Source of the DNA: CBDCVO01 sp965223085
GTDB taxonomy: Bacteria; Pseudomonadota; Gammaproteobacteria; Ga0077536
Length of the DNA: 64,000 nt
Reading direction: 5' to 3'
Assembly: GCA_965223085.1 (NCBI GenBank)
Contig: OZ244981.1
Span: 2,728,001 to 2,792,000, forward strand
Under the pieces are notes generated by a model, which made no database searches, was not told the DNA's origin, and saw only the letters and a list, made by a program, of their open reading frames with translations. Of the stretch, positions 34,222 to 43,269 are shown in pieces. The number at the start of each line of letters is the position of its first letter. Within the stretch, counting starts at the first letter, position 1. The translations under genes were made by a program, and so were the position numbers.

Positions 34222-35424
34222 TCAAAATGGATTTTGCGTTTCTAACCCGAGGCTAAGACGCCCGAACTGCTCGGTGATGCGATCGACATGACCGTTGATA
34301 TGCAACGGCATGGCGCGAAAATCGCGGTAGCGGCGTTCGAAATCCTTGCCCTCGCGCAGCGCATTACCGCCAAGTATCCGCAGAATAAGTTCCATCGCCT
34401 CCTCGCAAAGTAGCACCGCTTGCATGCCGGCTGCAGTTTGGCGAAAGTAATCCCCTTCGGTGGGGAATGCTCTAGCGGCGATGCGAGCATCGGTCTCGAA
34501 CATTGCCTGGTAGACGCTGTCGGTGGCAGCATTGAGCAACGCTCGTGCGCGACCGAGATTGACGTGTATCGTGGGCCGCTCGATCATTTTCGTGCCAAAA
34601 ATAGCGATTCGCTTGCGAATATTTTGGGCGGTTTCGTTAAGCGAGATCTCGGTAACGCCAGTGGCCATCGCACCCAACCACAATACCGATAGCGCCACCC
34701 AGTCTTCACGGTAGCGATGGTTAATCATAGGATGATTCGGATCACGAAACGGCTCTCGGTATTTCGGTGGCCACGCAACGACACGTGAAGTCGGTACGCT
34801 GACCCCTTCGTAGTAAATATGATCGGTTGCGGAGGCGCGCAGGCTCATGGCTTCCCAGGTTGCATCGATGCGAACTTTCCGATCGCGTAGATCAACCATC
34901 GTAAACTGTGGGGCATCTGGAGCGCCTTCATTAAAGACGACACCTGCCCATTCGGCATAACGGCACCCGGATCCAAACGCCGCGACCCCGGTGAGCACGG
35001 TGCAGTCTTGTTGCGATTCGCTAGAAATATTTGACGACGCCCCCGCGGGAAAACACACCCATTCGTGTTGGGTGATAATCGCGCGGAGAAACGCGTCGTT
35101 TTGCGGGCCCAGCACGCCCGCAAAGTGGTGGAAAGTGCACAGATGATTCCACAAACACCAAGCGGTGGACGTACAGCGGCTAGCAATAGCCCGTAATTCG
35201 TTCCCGATAACAACGATCCGTTCGTCTAGGCCTCCCAGCTCGGGGCTGCCGGATAAGCGCATAATATCGTTCTTTTTAATCGCCGTAATGACGCTTACAT
35301 CGAGCGAGCGGCTGCGATCGGCCTGGGTTGCCTGTGCAGCGATATCGTCCAGCAGCGCGGTGATGTAGCACGCGTCGTTGTAAACCCGGCCTACGTCCGA
35401 AAATCGTGCTTCCTGGTTCTTCAT
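34222..35424 (-). CDS. acyl-CoA dehydrogenase-fold flavin monooxygenase (group D-like)
   Basis: 400 residues with the acyl-CoA dehydrogenase fold, but a pattern typical of two-component flavin monooxygenases and related enzymes: CTSTAWCLWNHLCTFHHFAGVLGPQ, TGVAAFGSGCRYAEWAGVVF, FPTEGDYFRQTAAGMQAVLLCEEAMELILRILGGNALREG. The C-terminal acyl-CoA catalytic Glu motif is missing. Such proteins hydroxylate phenols, steroid rings or dibenzothiophene with reduced flavin from a separate reductase. No reductase is adjacent. ATG 35424 is preceded by GGAGG. Confidence 0.8.
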   Translation of the reverse strand: MKNQEARFSDVGRVYNDACYITALLDDIAAQATQADRSRSLDVSVITAIKKNDIMRLSGSPELGGLDERIVVIGNELRAIASRCTSTAWCLWNHLCTFHHFAGVLGPQNDAFLRAIITQHEWVCFPAGASSNISSESQQDCTVLTGVAAFGSGCRYAEWAGVVFNEGAPDAPQFTMVDLRDRKVRIDATWEAMSLRASATDHIYYEGVSVPTSRVVAWPPKYREPFRDPNHPMINHRYREDWVALSVLWLGAMATGVTEISLNETAQNIRKRIAIFGTKMIERPTIHVNLGRARALLNAATDSVYQAMFETDARIAARAFPTEGDYFRQTAAGMQAVLLCEEAMELILRILGGNALREGKDFERRYRDFRAMPLHINGHVDRITEQFGRLSLGLETQNPF

Positions 35425-35524
35425 CTCACGGTGCCTCCGTCGCAGTGATCGACAGACTTTTTGCGCGTCGCCGAGGCGGCGCTGGTTTTATCGCTGCAAA
35501 TGCGTCGAATTGCGAATCCACTGG

Positions 35525-35552
35525 TTAAGGTGCTAGGAAAATTCGATACAAT
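35525..35552 (+). promoter_or_regulatory. possible sigma70 promoter of malate synthase gene
   Basis: TTAAGG (35525-35530), 16-base spacer, TACAAT (35547-35552), about 64 bases upstream of the glcB start in the divergent gap 35425-35615. Confidence 0.35.
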
Positions 35553-35615
35553 TCGGGCAGGCTCGCTGAACTGGCTACCGATGTCCAGATATCACCCGTA
35601 TTTAAGGTTACCAAT

Positions 35616-37817
35616 ATGAATACCCGCATCGCCAAAACCGGCACTTCGCATGTGACGATTTCAAACACGGACTTAGAAGTCTCGGTACCACTCTACGAGT
35701 TGATCGTGAAGGAAATCTTACCGGACCTCGGTATGGAAGCGAACTATTTTTGGTCCATGCTCGAGGAAGTAATTTCCGAAATGGCGCCGAAGAATAATAT
35801 TCTGTTGCTGAAGCGCTATCAAATCCAAGCGGAGATCAATACTTGGCATCAATCACGTAGTGATGCACCGCACGATCATCAGCAATACAAAAAGTTCTTG
35901 CAAAAAATCGGGTACTTATTACCCGAGGGCCCCGACTTCACCGTCACGACGGAAAATGTCGACGAAGAAATTGCACTCATCGCAGGCCCACAACTCGTTG
36001 TGCCGGTGAAAAACGCGCGCTATGCGCTGAATGCGACTAACGCACGCTGGGGATCGCTCTACGATGCGTTATATGGGACCGACGTAATCGGGGAGGATGA
36101 TGGCGCGGGCAAAAGCGGTGCCTATAACCCGGTTCGCGGTTCGAAGGTCATCGCCTACGCGCGTGAATTCCTCGATAGCATCGCGCCACTGCGAGATGGA
36201 TCCCACGCGGATGTCGCTAATTACGCCGTTGCGGATCGCGATCTGCACGTCACGTTGAAAAATGGCGCTGTAACTGGTCTTAAGCACCAGGAGAGATTTG
36301 CCGGCTACAACGGTCGTCCTGACGCACCCGCCGAGATACTGCTGCGCAACAATAATCTGCATGTGATTATTCAAATCGATCCGACTCATCCGATCGGAAA
36401 AGACGACGAAGCAAGTGTGAAAGACCTCATCGTTGAGTCCGCGATCACCACAATTCAAGACTGTGAGGATTCCGTGGCGGCTGCCGATGGTGAGGATAAG
36501 GCGGAGGTTTATAGGAATTGGTTGGGGTTGATGCGCGGCAGCCTCAGCGAAACTTTTTTCAAAGACGGTAAAAAAGTTACTCGGACGTTGCAACCGGATC
36601 TGCATTTTTTTGACCCCCAAGGTGCGCCGCTAACGCTGCACGGCCGATCGCTGCTACTAGTGCGCAATGTAGGGCACTTGATGACGAACGAAGCGGTTCT
36701 ACTGAAAGGCCAAGAGGCGCCCGAAGGCATTCTCGACGCTGTTATCACGGCAACGATTGCGCTCTACGACATCAAGAAACTAAATCAACTGCGTAATTCG
36801 CGTACCGGTTCGATGTACATCGTTAAACCCAAAATGCATGGACCCGAAGAAGTAGCGTTTGCGTGCGAACTATTCGCCAAAGTCGAAGATGTTCTCAAGT
36901 TACCGCGCAATACTTTAAAGATCGGGATCATGGACGAGGAGCGCCGCACTACGGTCAATCTCAAAGAATGCATTCGAGCGGCACAAGAACGCTTGATTTT
37001 TATTAATACCGGGTTTCTAGATCGTACCGGCGACGAAATACATACTGCGATGGAAGCGGGTGTCATGATGCGCAAAGAGGCGATGAAGGACGCGCCATGG
37101 ATGCAAGCTTATGAAAACTGGAACGTCGATGTCGGGCTAGCATGCGGATTGCAGGGTGTCGCGCAGATTGGCAAAGGCATGTGGCCAAAGCCGGATCTCA
37201 TGAAAGAAATGCTCGACAGTAAAGCGGCGCATCTCGAAGCGGGCGCAAATACTGCCTGGGTACCGTCGCCCACGGCGGCCACCTTGCACGCGTTTCACTA
37301 TCACGACATCTTAGTGAGCGAGCGACAGAACGCGATTAAAGTACGCGCACGCGCGAGCCTCGACGATATATTGACGATCCCTCTGCTGGACGACGAACTC
37401 AGTGATCAAGAAATCCAAGCAGAACTAGATAACAATTGTCAGGGGATTTTGGGTTACGTCGTGCGGTGGATAGAAATGGGGATAGGGTGTTCTAAAGTGC
37501 CGGATATTAACGACATTGATTTAATGGAAGATCGTGCGACCTTACGTATTTCGAGCCAGCACATCGCTAACTGGCTACGCCATGACTATGTACGGCGCAC
37601 CCACGTACTCGAGACCTTGAAAAGAATGGCTGAAATCGTCGACCGCCAAAACGCCGACGATCCTAATTATAAACCGATGTCACCTAACTTTGGCGAATCG
37701 GTTGCCTTCCAAGCTGCGTGTGAGTTGGTGTTTGGCGGCGTGCATCACCCGAACGGTTATACCGAACCGGTATTGCATCGGCGCCGGATCGAATTAAAGT
37801 CAAACGAGATAGATTGA
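35616..37817 (+). CDS. glcB: malate synthase G
   Basis: Condenses glyoxylate with acetyl-CoA to malate in the cytoplasm. 733 residues, the normal length of the monomeric G isoform. Marks: NATNARWGSLYDALYGTDVI, TTIQDCEDSVAAADGEDK, the catalytic region MYIVKPKMHGPEEVAFA, GIMDEERRTTVNLKECI, NTGFLDRTGDEIHTAMEAG, and the C-terminal GCSKVPDINDIDLMEDRATLRISSQH with the catalytic Asp. Starts at ATG 35616. It feeds two-carbon units from catabolism of glycolate, ethanol or acyl-CoA into the citric acid cycle. Isocitrate lyase is not in the window. Confidence 0.95.
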   Translation: MNTRIAKTGTSHVTISNTDLEVSVPLYELIVKEILPDLGMEANYFWSMLEEVISEMAPKNNILLLKRYQIQAEINTWHQSRSDAPHDHQQYKKFLQKIGYLLPEGPDFTVTTENVDEEIALIAGPQLVVPVKNARYALNATNARWGSLYDALYGTDVIGEDDGAGKSGAYNPVRGSKVIAYAREFLDSIAPLRDGSHADVANYAVADRDLHVTLKNGAVTGLKHQERFAGYNGRPDAPAEILLRNNNLHVIIQIDPTHPIGKDDEASVKDLIVESAITTIQDCEDSVAAADGEDKAEVYRNWLGLMRGSLSETFFKDGKKVTRTLQPDLHFFDPQGAPLTLHGRSLLLVRNVGHLMTNEAVLLKGQEAPEGILDAVITATIALYDIKKLNQLRNSRTGSMYIVKPKMHGPEEVAFACELFAKVEDVLKLPRNTLKIGIMDEERRTTVNLKECIRAAQERLIFINTGFLDRTGDEIHTAMEAGVMMRKEAMKDAPWMQAYENWNVDVGLACGLQGVAQIGKGMWPKPDLMKEMLDSKAAHLEAGANTAWVPSPTAATLHAFHYHDILVSERQNAIKVRARASLDDILTIPLLDDELSDQEIQAELDNNCQGILGYVVRWIEMGIGCSKVPDINDIDLMEDRATLRISSQHIANWLRHDYVRRTHVLETLKRMAEIVDRQNADDPNYKPMSPNFGESVAFQAACELVFGGVHHPNGYTEPVLHRRRIELKSNEID

Positions 37818-37838
37818 CTGCGCGCGTCGCGTAGTTTT
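37818..37838. terminator. intrinsic terminator of glcB
   Basis: Stem CTGCGCG / CGCGTAG (one G-U pair in RNA), 3-base loop CGT, followed by TTTT at 37835-37838, directly after the glcB stop and before the end of the convergent crp-like gene. Confidence 0.5.
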
Positions 37839-37851
37839 GGGGGCCGATGAA

Positions 37852-38568
37852 TTATTCTCCAGACGCTTCGCGTACGAGACGCTCGAGTCGCGCCAAATCG
37901 GTGATCACCAAGGCGCTGCGTTGACGTTCTAAAATCTTGAGCTCAGCGAGGCGATTGAGTTCGCGCGTGACCGCCTCACGATGCGTGCTTACGCGACTGG
38001 CCATATCGGCATGCGTTGGTACTGGCGAGATAACCGGATTTCCATCCGGGTTTTGCGATGCGAGTCGCGCGAGGCGTAGGAGCTCGGCGTGGATGCGGTT
38101 GCTGACCGCCAGTGTGCTGAATTCAAATACGCGCTCGGATAGCAAACGCACGAGGGTCGCGAGACGTATAAGCGTTGCTTGCGCGACTTCAGGTTGTCCT
38201 AATAGCGTCTTCCAGAATACTTCAACTGGCATCGTCGCGACGGTTGCTTCGGAGAGGGCGACCACATTCGCGGAGCGCGGTTGTCCATCGAGTGCCGACA
38301 ATTCCCCAAACATATCCCCCGGACCTTCGTCACGAAACGTGATCTCTTTGCCACTGGAAGAAAACAATGTCACGCGCACTTTTCCGCTGATAATGAAGTA
38401 GACATCTCGGTCATCATCACGATAGGATAAAATCTGCTCTCCGGACTCGTAACGATGCGCGATGCATTGCTCCGCGACAGCCCGGCGCCCCTCGGCGTTT
38501 AAACTACGCAACACTTCAACGCCGACTAGCGTTTCTGCGGCAACTGGAACCCTGCGCGCGCCAGACAT
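37852..38568 (-). CDS. Crp/Fnr-family regulator
   Basis: 238 residues. N-terminal cyclic-nucleotide-binding fold with GDMFGELSALDGQPRSANV, which keeps the Gly-Glu-Leu and Arg-Ser contacts of the cAMP pocket, and a C-terminal winged helix with THADMASRVSTHREAVTRELNRL as recognition region. No Fnr-type N-terminal cysteines, so it is probably a cyclic-nucleotide or ligand sensor, not an oxygen sensor. Ribosome site AAGGA precedes ATG 38568. Confidence 0.87.
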   Translation of the reverse strand: MSGARRVPVAAETLVGVEVLRSLNAEGRRAVAEQCIAHRYESGEQILSYRDDDRDVYFIISGKVRVTLFSSSGKEITFRDEGPGDMFGELSALDGQPRSANVVALSEATVATMPVEVFWKTLLGQPEVAQATLIRLATLVRLLSERVFEFSTLAVSNRIHAELLRLARLASQNPDGNPVISPVPTHADMASRVSTHREAVTRELNRLAELKILERQRSALVITDLARLERLVREASGE

Positions 38569-38611
38569 AGTGGAATCCTTTTTCTAGTAGGCCGATACCA
38601 GATCCAAAAAC

Positions 38612-39469
38612 TCAGCTACGTGGTTTACGAAACAGCACTGTCATACGATTCGATTCGCCAATACTACGGTATTTTTCCGCCATTTTGGGATCGTTCTCCA
38701 CGCCGTACAGCGTTGGCGGTAAACGCCACACCATATCTTTTCCCGTTGGTTGATCGGCCGGGTTGAGGTTGATGTCACTTTCGCCAATGTATTCGAATCC
38801 GGCTTTTTTTAGCGTTTCGATGACGAAGCTTTTCTTGAGGTAGCCATTGCTACCGTTTGCCCATGCGTCGGCGGCCGTCTCGGGCGCCATATGTTGGACG
38901 ACGCCGAGGGCACCGCCCGGTTTCAGCGCGCGATATATTTCCCCTAGCGCTGTTGTGAGATAAGCGCCGTCGTGTTCGAAGCGGGCAAGATTGTGTAGTG
39001 CACGAATGAGCAACACGGCATCGGCTTGGTCTTCGAACTCAGCGGGCATGGAACCGAATGCGAAGGCCTTAATATTGGCATTGTCCTGATCGCCCCAAGC
39101 CCGTGCTTCTTGCGTCCAGGTTTTCACCCAAGTTTTTTTTGCTTCCAAGTAGTCATCGTCGTAGAAGTTGAACTTTGGATACATTTCCCACGCGTAATCC
39201 GCACCGATTAGCGTTCCCTCCCGACCGAGCCAGGCAGCGAGAATTCTGCTATACCATCCTTTCCCTGGGAGTGCTTCGATCACGGTCATGCCGGGTTCGA
39301 TCCCGAAAAACGCCAAAGTTTGCTCAGGATGGCGGGCGCCGTAGCGCGATTTAGTGTCATCTGATTGGGCATCGAGCAGCGCTGCCAAATCATCTGTCGC
39401 GTCAGCGACCGCGACCACAGCAGCACAGCACAGTGCCGTGATCAGGCCTCGGATAAGGGTTGGTTTCAT
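38612..39469 (-). CDS. exported SAM-methyltransferase-like protein (COG4798 type)
   Basis: About 285 residues from ATG 39469 (MKPTLIRGLITALCCAAVVA, a signal peptide); a longer frame to 39535 overlaps the upstream gene. Mature part: RHPEQTLAFFGIEPGMTVIEALPGKGWYSRILAAWLG (motif I), LIGADYAWEMYPKF, IRALHNLARFEHDGAYLTTALGEIYRALKPGG (motif III/IV). The family is annotated as predicted methyltransferases, yet it carries a secretion signal, so access to SAM in the periplasm is puzzling. Five bases separate it from the parallel beta-helix gene, so the two form an operon. Confidence 0.8.
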   Translation of the reverse strand: MKPTLIRGLITALCCAAVVAVADATDDLAALLDAQSDDTKSRYGARHPEQTLAFFGIEPGMTVIEALPGKGWYSRILAAWLGREGTLIGADYAWEMYPKFNFYDDDYLEAKKTWVKTWTQEARAWGDQDNANIKAFAFGSMPAEFEDQADAVLLIRALHNLARFEHDGAYLTTALGEIYRALKPGGALGVVQHMAPETAADAWANGSNGYLKKSFVIETLKKAGFEYIGESDINLNPADQPTGKDMVWRLPPTLYGVENDPKMAEKYRSIGESNRMTVLFRKPRS

Positions 39470-39474
39470 AGTCG

Positions 39475-40998
39475 TTATTTCTCTTGGTCCTCGGAGCGTT
39501 GGTGTTGCGAGTGCCTTGCCATTATATTGACCCATGTCGTTATCACAATAGTGAGTGCGAATATGAGCAGCGCATGCTGCCCGAACGCGGGGATCGGTAA
39601 AAGCGCGCTAGTGATTGCGCGCGCAGCGAACGCACCGAGCGCAGGCGAATCGGCATCGTCTCGCACACGGTGATTACGGTGTGGTTCGTATTCATAGTCC
39701 ACGCTGTGATTTAGTTGCACCGGCAGCGGTAGGGACCCGCCAGCGCCGAGCAATGGCGAGTCGCTACGCGGTCGATAGTTTTGATTTTCTCGATCCTGGA
39801 ATCCCGGATCGTCGCCACTGATAGAATCCAGATGAGATATCGTGCCAGCAAAGGACGAATCGAAGCTCGCTACGTAGCCTGCGCGCAGCCAGTTGTGATT
39901 AAAACGATAAACACCGGCAGTAGTTCCTAACTCTAACGTGCTGGCACCACCGACGTTGAAAAAAACATTATTGTAAATCTCAGCTGTCGCGTTGTTCGTG
40001 GCTAATCGAAATAGCGTGCTGCGCCCTAATCTTTCGGAGACTATCGTGTTATGAAAGAAATAGAGCGTGCCTTGGCGGTAGTGAGCCTCGTTCCCGCTGT
40101 CACCGCCGTAATGCACGATTTGCCGGTTTCCTTCGTTGTCGTGTTCAACTAAGACATTACCGTAGACAAAAGTCTCGCCATACGGCACCGGGTCCGTGAT
40201 GGCGAATTTGGCGGAATCAACCAAATCGAGCTGCCGATTGCCGTCTTCGATCCAGTTATACCGCACAGTCAAAGCGGCTGAGCGATCCTTGAGGTTATTA
40301 CCTAGCGCACCGGGTCGCAGCGGACCAAAATGATTGAACTGATAGAGCATGTCCAATGCTTCTGTGTAAGTGTTGTGTTCGAACGCGCTACCAATATTAC
40401 CGTTACCAAAAATATGACTTGACTCGATCGTGATGTCGTGGCTTAAATTCGCGACGAATAGACCGTTACCACTGTCGTGAAGGATGCAATCTCGAATGAC
40501 GATATGTTCGCCGTGCTCGATGAATATAGACGCGGCGTTAGAAATGTAGCGGCTCGACGCCCCGTGATCGTCGATAAACGTGTATGTGGGGTGGGCGCCT
40601 CTGACTTCTAGTGATTCGATAATGAGGTGAACCCCCGGCCCCGATGGTACCGATGCACCGCCGATCTTGATGACGCCACGATTTTCGTTCCAGTAATCTA
40701 GTGCTAGTCGCGTACGCGCATCGTTTCCGTCGATTATCGGCCGCGCCCCGCCACTACTCGCCACGCCGCGTACGATGATCGGATCCGATGCGGTGCCCGC
40801 GCGCGCGATGACCCATTTACTACGATAGGGTGTTGCGCGCCAAAATATTTGCACGACGTCGCCCGCCGTAAGGCTTTCCCATGGTACTGCGTCGATCTCG
40901 GAGTATGGGTGACCCGGACCGACATTATAAGTCGTGGCCTTCGCGCTCACTGCGATAGTGAAAACTAAGCACAGGCAGGCGTTCGTTGTTGCCGGCAT
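39475..40998 (-). CDS. exported right-handed parallel beta-helix protein with C-terminal membrane tail
   Basis: About 507 residues if ATG 40998 is used (MPATTNACLCLVFTIAVSAKA as signal peptide; ATG 41034 or 41088 are longer options). Starts with YNVGPGHPYSEIDAVPWESLTAGDVVQIF, the usual opening of pectate-lyase-like beta-helices, followed by PbH1-type coils (HIVIRDCILHDSGNGLFVAN, ITIESSHIFGNG, VRYNWIEDGNRQLDLV, YNNVFFNVGG). Family members bind or cleave polysaccharide. The end, LLPIPAFGQHALLIFALTIV then a basic tail, is a possible sorting signal like those of other exported proteins here. Confidence 0.8.
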   Translation of the reverse strand: MPATTNACLCLVFTIAVSAKATTYNVGPGHPYSEIDAVPWESLTAGDVVQIFWRATPYRSKWVIARAGTASDPIIVRGVASSGGARPIIDGNDARTRLALDYWNENRGVIKIGGASVPSGPGVHLIIESLEVRGAHPTYTFIDDHGASSRYISNAASIFIEHGEHIVIRDCILHDSGNGLFVANLSHDITIESSHIFGNGNIGSAFEHNTYTEALDMLYQFNHFGPLRPGALGNNLKDRSAALTVRYNWIEDGNRQLDLVDSAKFAITDPVPYGETFVYGNVLVEHDNEGNRQIVHYGGDSGNEAHYRQGTLYFFHNTIVSERLGRSTLFRLATNNATAEIYNNVFFNVGGASTLELGTTAGVYRFNHNWLRAGYVASFDSSFAGTISHLDSISGDDPGFQDRENQNYRPRSDSPLLGAGGSLPLPVQLNHSVDYEYEPHRNHRVRDDADSPALGAFAARAITSALLPIPAFGQHALLIFALTIVITTWVNIMARHSQHQRSEDQEK

Positions 40999-41136
40999 AA
41001 TGATGGTTGCTCCGATCACACGAGGCGCACGCATTGTATCGCTCGCGCGCTTGTTATGACCGCACAAGGTGTGAAAATTACTGATCATAATGCTGATTTT
41101 TTGTCTGCTGTGCTAACGCTATACTAAGGTTTTGAT

Positions 41137-42207
41137 ATGACCCATACGTTTATCTACCAGATTGACGAAGGCCGCTATCTCGAGCGTTTCGGTCTTAGTT
41201 TTGCACAATTCGAAGTCGGGCAAATTTTTGTTCATCGTCCGGGTCTAACGATTTCCCAGCAAGATAACAGCGACGCAACGCTCGATACATACAATGGCGC
41301 GATGGTGCATTTTGATACGCACTATGCGGCAGCCGCGGCGTGGGATGCGCCCTTGGTAGTGAGTACTTTGACGGTCGCTCGCCTTGTTGGGATGGGCGCA
41401 AAAACATTCGCACGTCGCGGCGCGATCCCACGTTTTCATGAAATCGCGCTGACCGCGCCCGTCTTCGGCGGCGACACCTTATATGCCGAGAGTCGAATTT
41501 TAGCGTCTCGGGCACCTGAACACACCAGCCCGGCACGCGACGCGCGCGGGCTGGTGCGCGTGGTCACGAGCGGATATCGTCGCCGCGGCGACGACCAACC
41601 CGTGGCTATCGCTACCCTGGACTATGATATTGAAATCGACGTCGATGAGAGCTACCAGTGGGCAGGGCGAACCCTGTCCCCGTGTCGCGATGCGCGCTTT
41701 GCCGCTTATCGTCGCGAGGGCGAGCGTCATATCGAACAGTGGGGCTTGTTTTTCGAAGACGTCGAGGAGGGGGAAGCGTTTGTGCATACGCCAAGACGGA
41801 GCTTTCAACGCGCGGACATCGTGGCCCATGCGCGTCGCGCGTTTGATTTCGCGCCTCAATTTCACGATGATCAGTGGCTGGTGGAAAACCAGAAAACTCG
41901 CTTGACTGTTCCTGAAACGCTGCTCTTAGGCGCGGTTACCGCGCAGACGACGCGCATCTTTGGTCGGGTGGTCGCTAATCTCGGCTGGACCGATATTGCG
42001 CTGGCACCGGTTTTCGAAGGTGACTCGATTGAAGCCGAATCGACGATCGTCGCCAAAAGGTTGTCGAAGTCGCGGCCCCAGGAAGGTATTCTCACCGTGG
42101 ATACCGTGGCGCGCAATCAAAACCAGGAAACTATTTGCAGCTTTCGGCGTAATTTGTTGATCTATAAACGCGCTCACGCCGACCCTTATGCCCGCGCCGG
42201 ATATTGA
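41137..42207 (+). CDS. MaoC-family double hot-dog dehydratase
   Basis: 356 residues with two hot-dog halves, each with a hydratase-type pattern: YNGAMVHFDTHYAAAAAWDAPLVVS in the first and RAFDFAPQFHDDQW in the second, then ENQKTRLTVPETLL. This resembles MaoC-type (R)-specific enoyl-CoA hydratases and mesaconyl-CoA hydratases. Starts at ATG 41137 after AAGG. The stop TGA (42205-42207) lies inside the terminal repeat of an inserted element (see 42204-42303), so the native C-terminus may have been altered. Confidence 0.82.
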   Translation: MTHTFIYQIDEGRYLERFGLSFAQFEVGQIFVHRPGLTISQQDNSDATLDTYNGAMVHFDTHYAAAAAWDAPLVVSTLTVARLVGMGAKTFARRGAIPRFHEIALTAPVFGGDTLYAESRILASRAPEHTSPARDARGLVRVVTSGYRRRGDDQPVAIATLDYDIEIDVDESYQWAGRTLSPCRDARFAAYRREGERHIEQWGLFFEDVEEGEAFVHTPRRSFQRADIVAHARRAFDFAPQFHDDQWLVENQKTRLTVPETLLLGAVTAQTTRIFGRVVANLGWTDIALAPVFEGDSIEAESTIVAKRLSKSRPQEGILTVDTVARNQNQETICSFRRNLLIYKRAHADPYARAGY

Positions 42208-42303
42208 ACCTAGAATTCTCAGGTGCCCGCTTCGCGCAAACTAGCGCTTATTGGTGTACCGAACGTAGCTTGAATGCCGTCCAATCGAGGATTCTAGCTT
42301 GAA
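42204..42303. mobile_element. short dispersed element with terminal inverted repeats, copy A
   Basis: About 100 bases bounded by TTGAACCTAGAATTCTC (42204-42220) and an imperfect inverse ending GAGGATTCTAGCTTGAA (42287-42303). The first 34 bases match the reverse complement of 63737-63770 at 30 of 34 positions. 42265-42281 matches the reverse complement of 63641-63657 at 16 of 17. The middle differs in length and sequence between copies. It has no coding capacity and overlaps the stop codon of the MaoC gene. It looks like a MITE or REP-like element. The remaining gap to 42413 shows nothing else. Confidence 0.65.
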
Positions 42304-42412
42304 GCGACGGTTCGCGGGGTGCGGCGCTTGCAGCGCAGTGGAGAAAACGGCGTAGCAGCCGAACCATTGGGGTGACGGCGGGGCGACGATGACGTGCTGA
42401 GGATGGGAGCTT

Positions 42413-43015
42413 ATGGCTGAACAAGACTTTGAAGTGATTTTCGCCGGTGAACTGGTGCCGGGTTTTGATGAGCAAACCGTGCGTGCCAAGGTGGCGGCCT
42501 TATTCAAGGCAGATATTGCACGCGTCGCCCATTTATTTAGCGGCGAACCGGTGTCGATAAAAAGGGGTTTGGACGAAGCCACGGCGAGAAGCTATCTCTC
42601 CGTACTGGAGCAGGCGGGGGCACGCGCGGCGATCGTCGCCCCTGGTAAGCCACCGACAACGGCGCCGCAGCCATCAGCAACGGTGGCCGCGCAATCTGCG
42701 CCGGCGCTCGCTGCGGCCCGCACAAAAACACCGACCGCGCCAGCGTATGATGTTGCCGAACCAGGGGCGGTGTTGGTTGAGACCAGCCCAGTGCCGCCGG
42801 CAGATATCAGTACCGATCACCTCTCACTTGCCGCACCCGGTGCCGATCTCGTTGAACCGCAGGCCGTCTCTGCGCCAAGCTATGATCTCAGCCACTTCAC
42901 ACTAGACCCGCCGGGGGTCGTTTTGGTTGAACCGAAGCCGGCGCCGGCGGCTGAATTCGATATCAGTGGTTTGCACTTGCACGAAGAAGACAAAAACGAC
43001 CCCTCCGCAAAATAG
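42413..43015 (+). CDS. hypothetical protein with tandem LVEP-type C-terminal repeats
   Basis: 200 residues, start ATG 42413 after GGGAG. Residues 1-75 form a compact domain (DFEVIFAGELVPGFDEQTVRAK, LFKADIARVAHLFSGEPVSI, GLDEATARSYLSVLEQAGAR) seen in many proteobacterial hypothetical proteins, often before zinc-ribbon or membrane parts. An Ala/Pro linker follows, then three imperfect repeats of about 28 residues with the core PGAVLVE / PGADLVE / PGVVLVE and YD(I/L)S-H-L. No membrane helix or signal. Function unknown; repeats look like a low-complexity interaction tail. Confidence 0.72.
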   Translation: MAEQDFEVIFAGELVPGFDEQTVRAKVAALFKADIARVAHLFSGEPVSIKRGLDEATARSYLSVLEQAGARAAIVAPGKPPTTAPQPSATVAAQSAPALAAARTKTPTAPAYDVAEPGAVLVETSPVPPADISTDHLSLAAPGADLVEPQAVSAPSYDLSHFTLDPPGVVLVEPKPAPAAEFDISGLHLHEEDKNDPSAK

Positions 43016-43025
43016 GCCGCTCCAC

Positions 43026-43053
43026 AGCGTGCGCGCGCGGGTATTCGCACGCT
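43026..43053. terminator. hairpin after hypothetical gene
   Basis: Perfect 8-bp stem AGCGTGCG / CGCACGCT with a 12-base loop, 11 bases after the stop at 43015. No T-run, so termination would need help or it is only a structured 3' end. The rest of 43054-43269 shows no gene. Confidence 0.35.
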
Positions 43054-43269
43054 AACTCCAGCCACGTATTGCTTCCCGCGACATGCAGGCTACACTGTGG
43101 CGCTGCAAATCTAATAAATAGCTCACCGTTCTGGTCTCACTCATGTACGCTGCGGCACTTCTGTGTGGATAGGCTGGCTCTAACAAGAACCTACTCACCC
43201 CAGAGTCGCCTGTGTCGACGTCTGGGACGGTGATCCTATGCGCAACAGTGGTTGGCTAGGAGGACTGAT

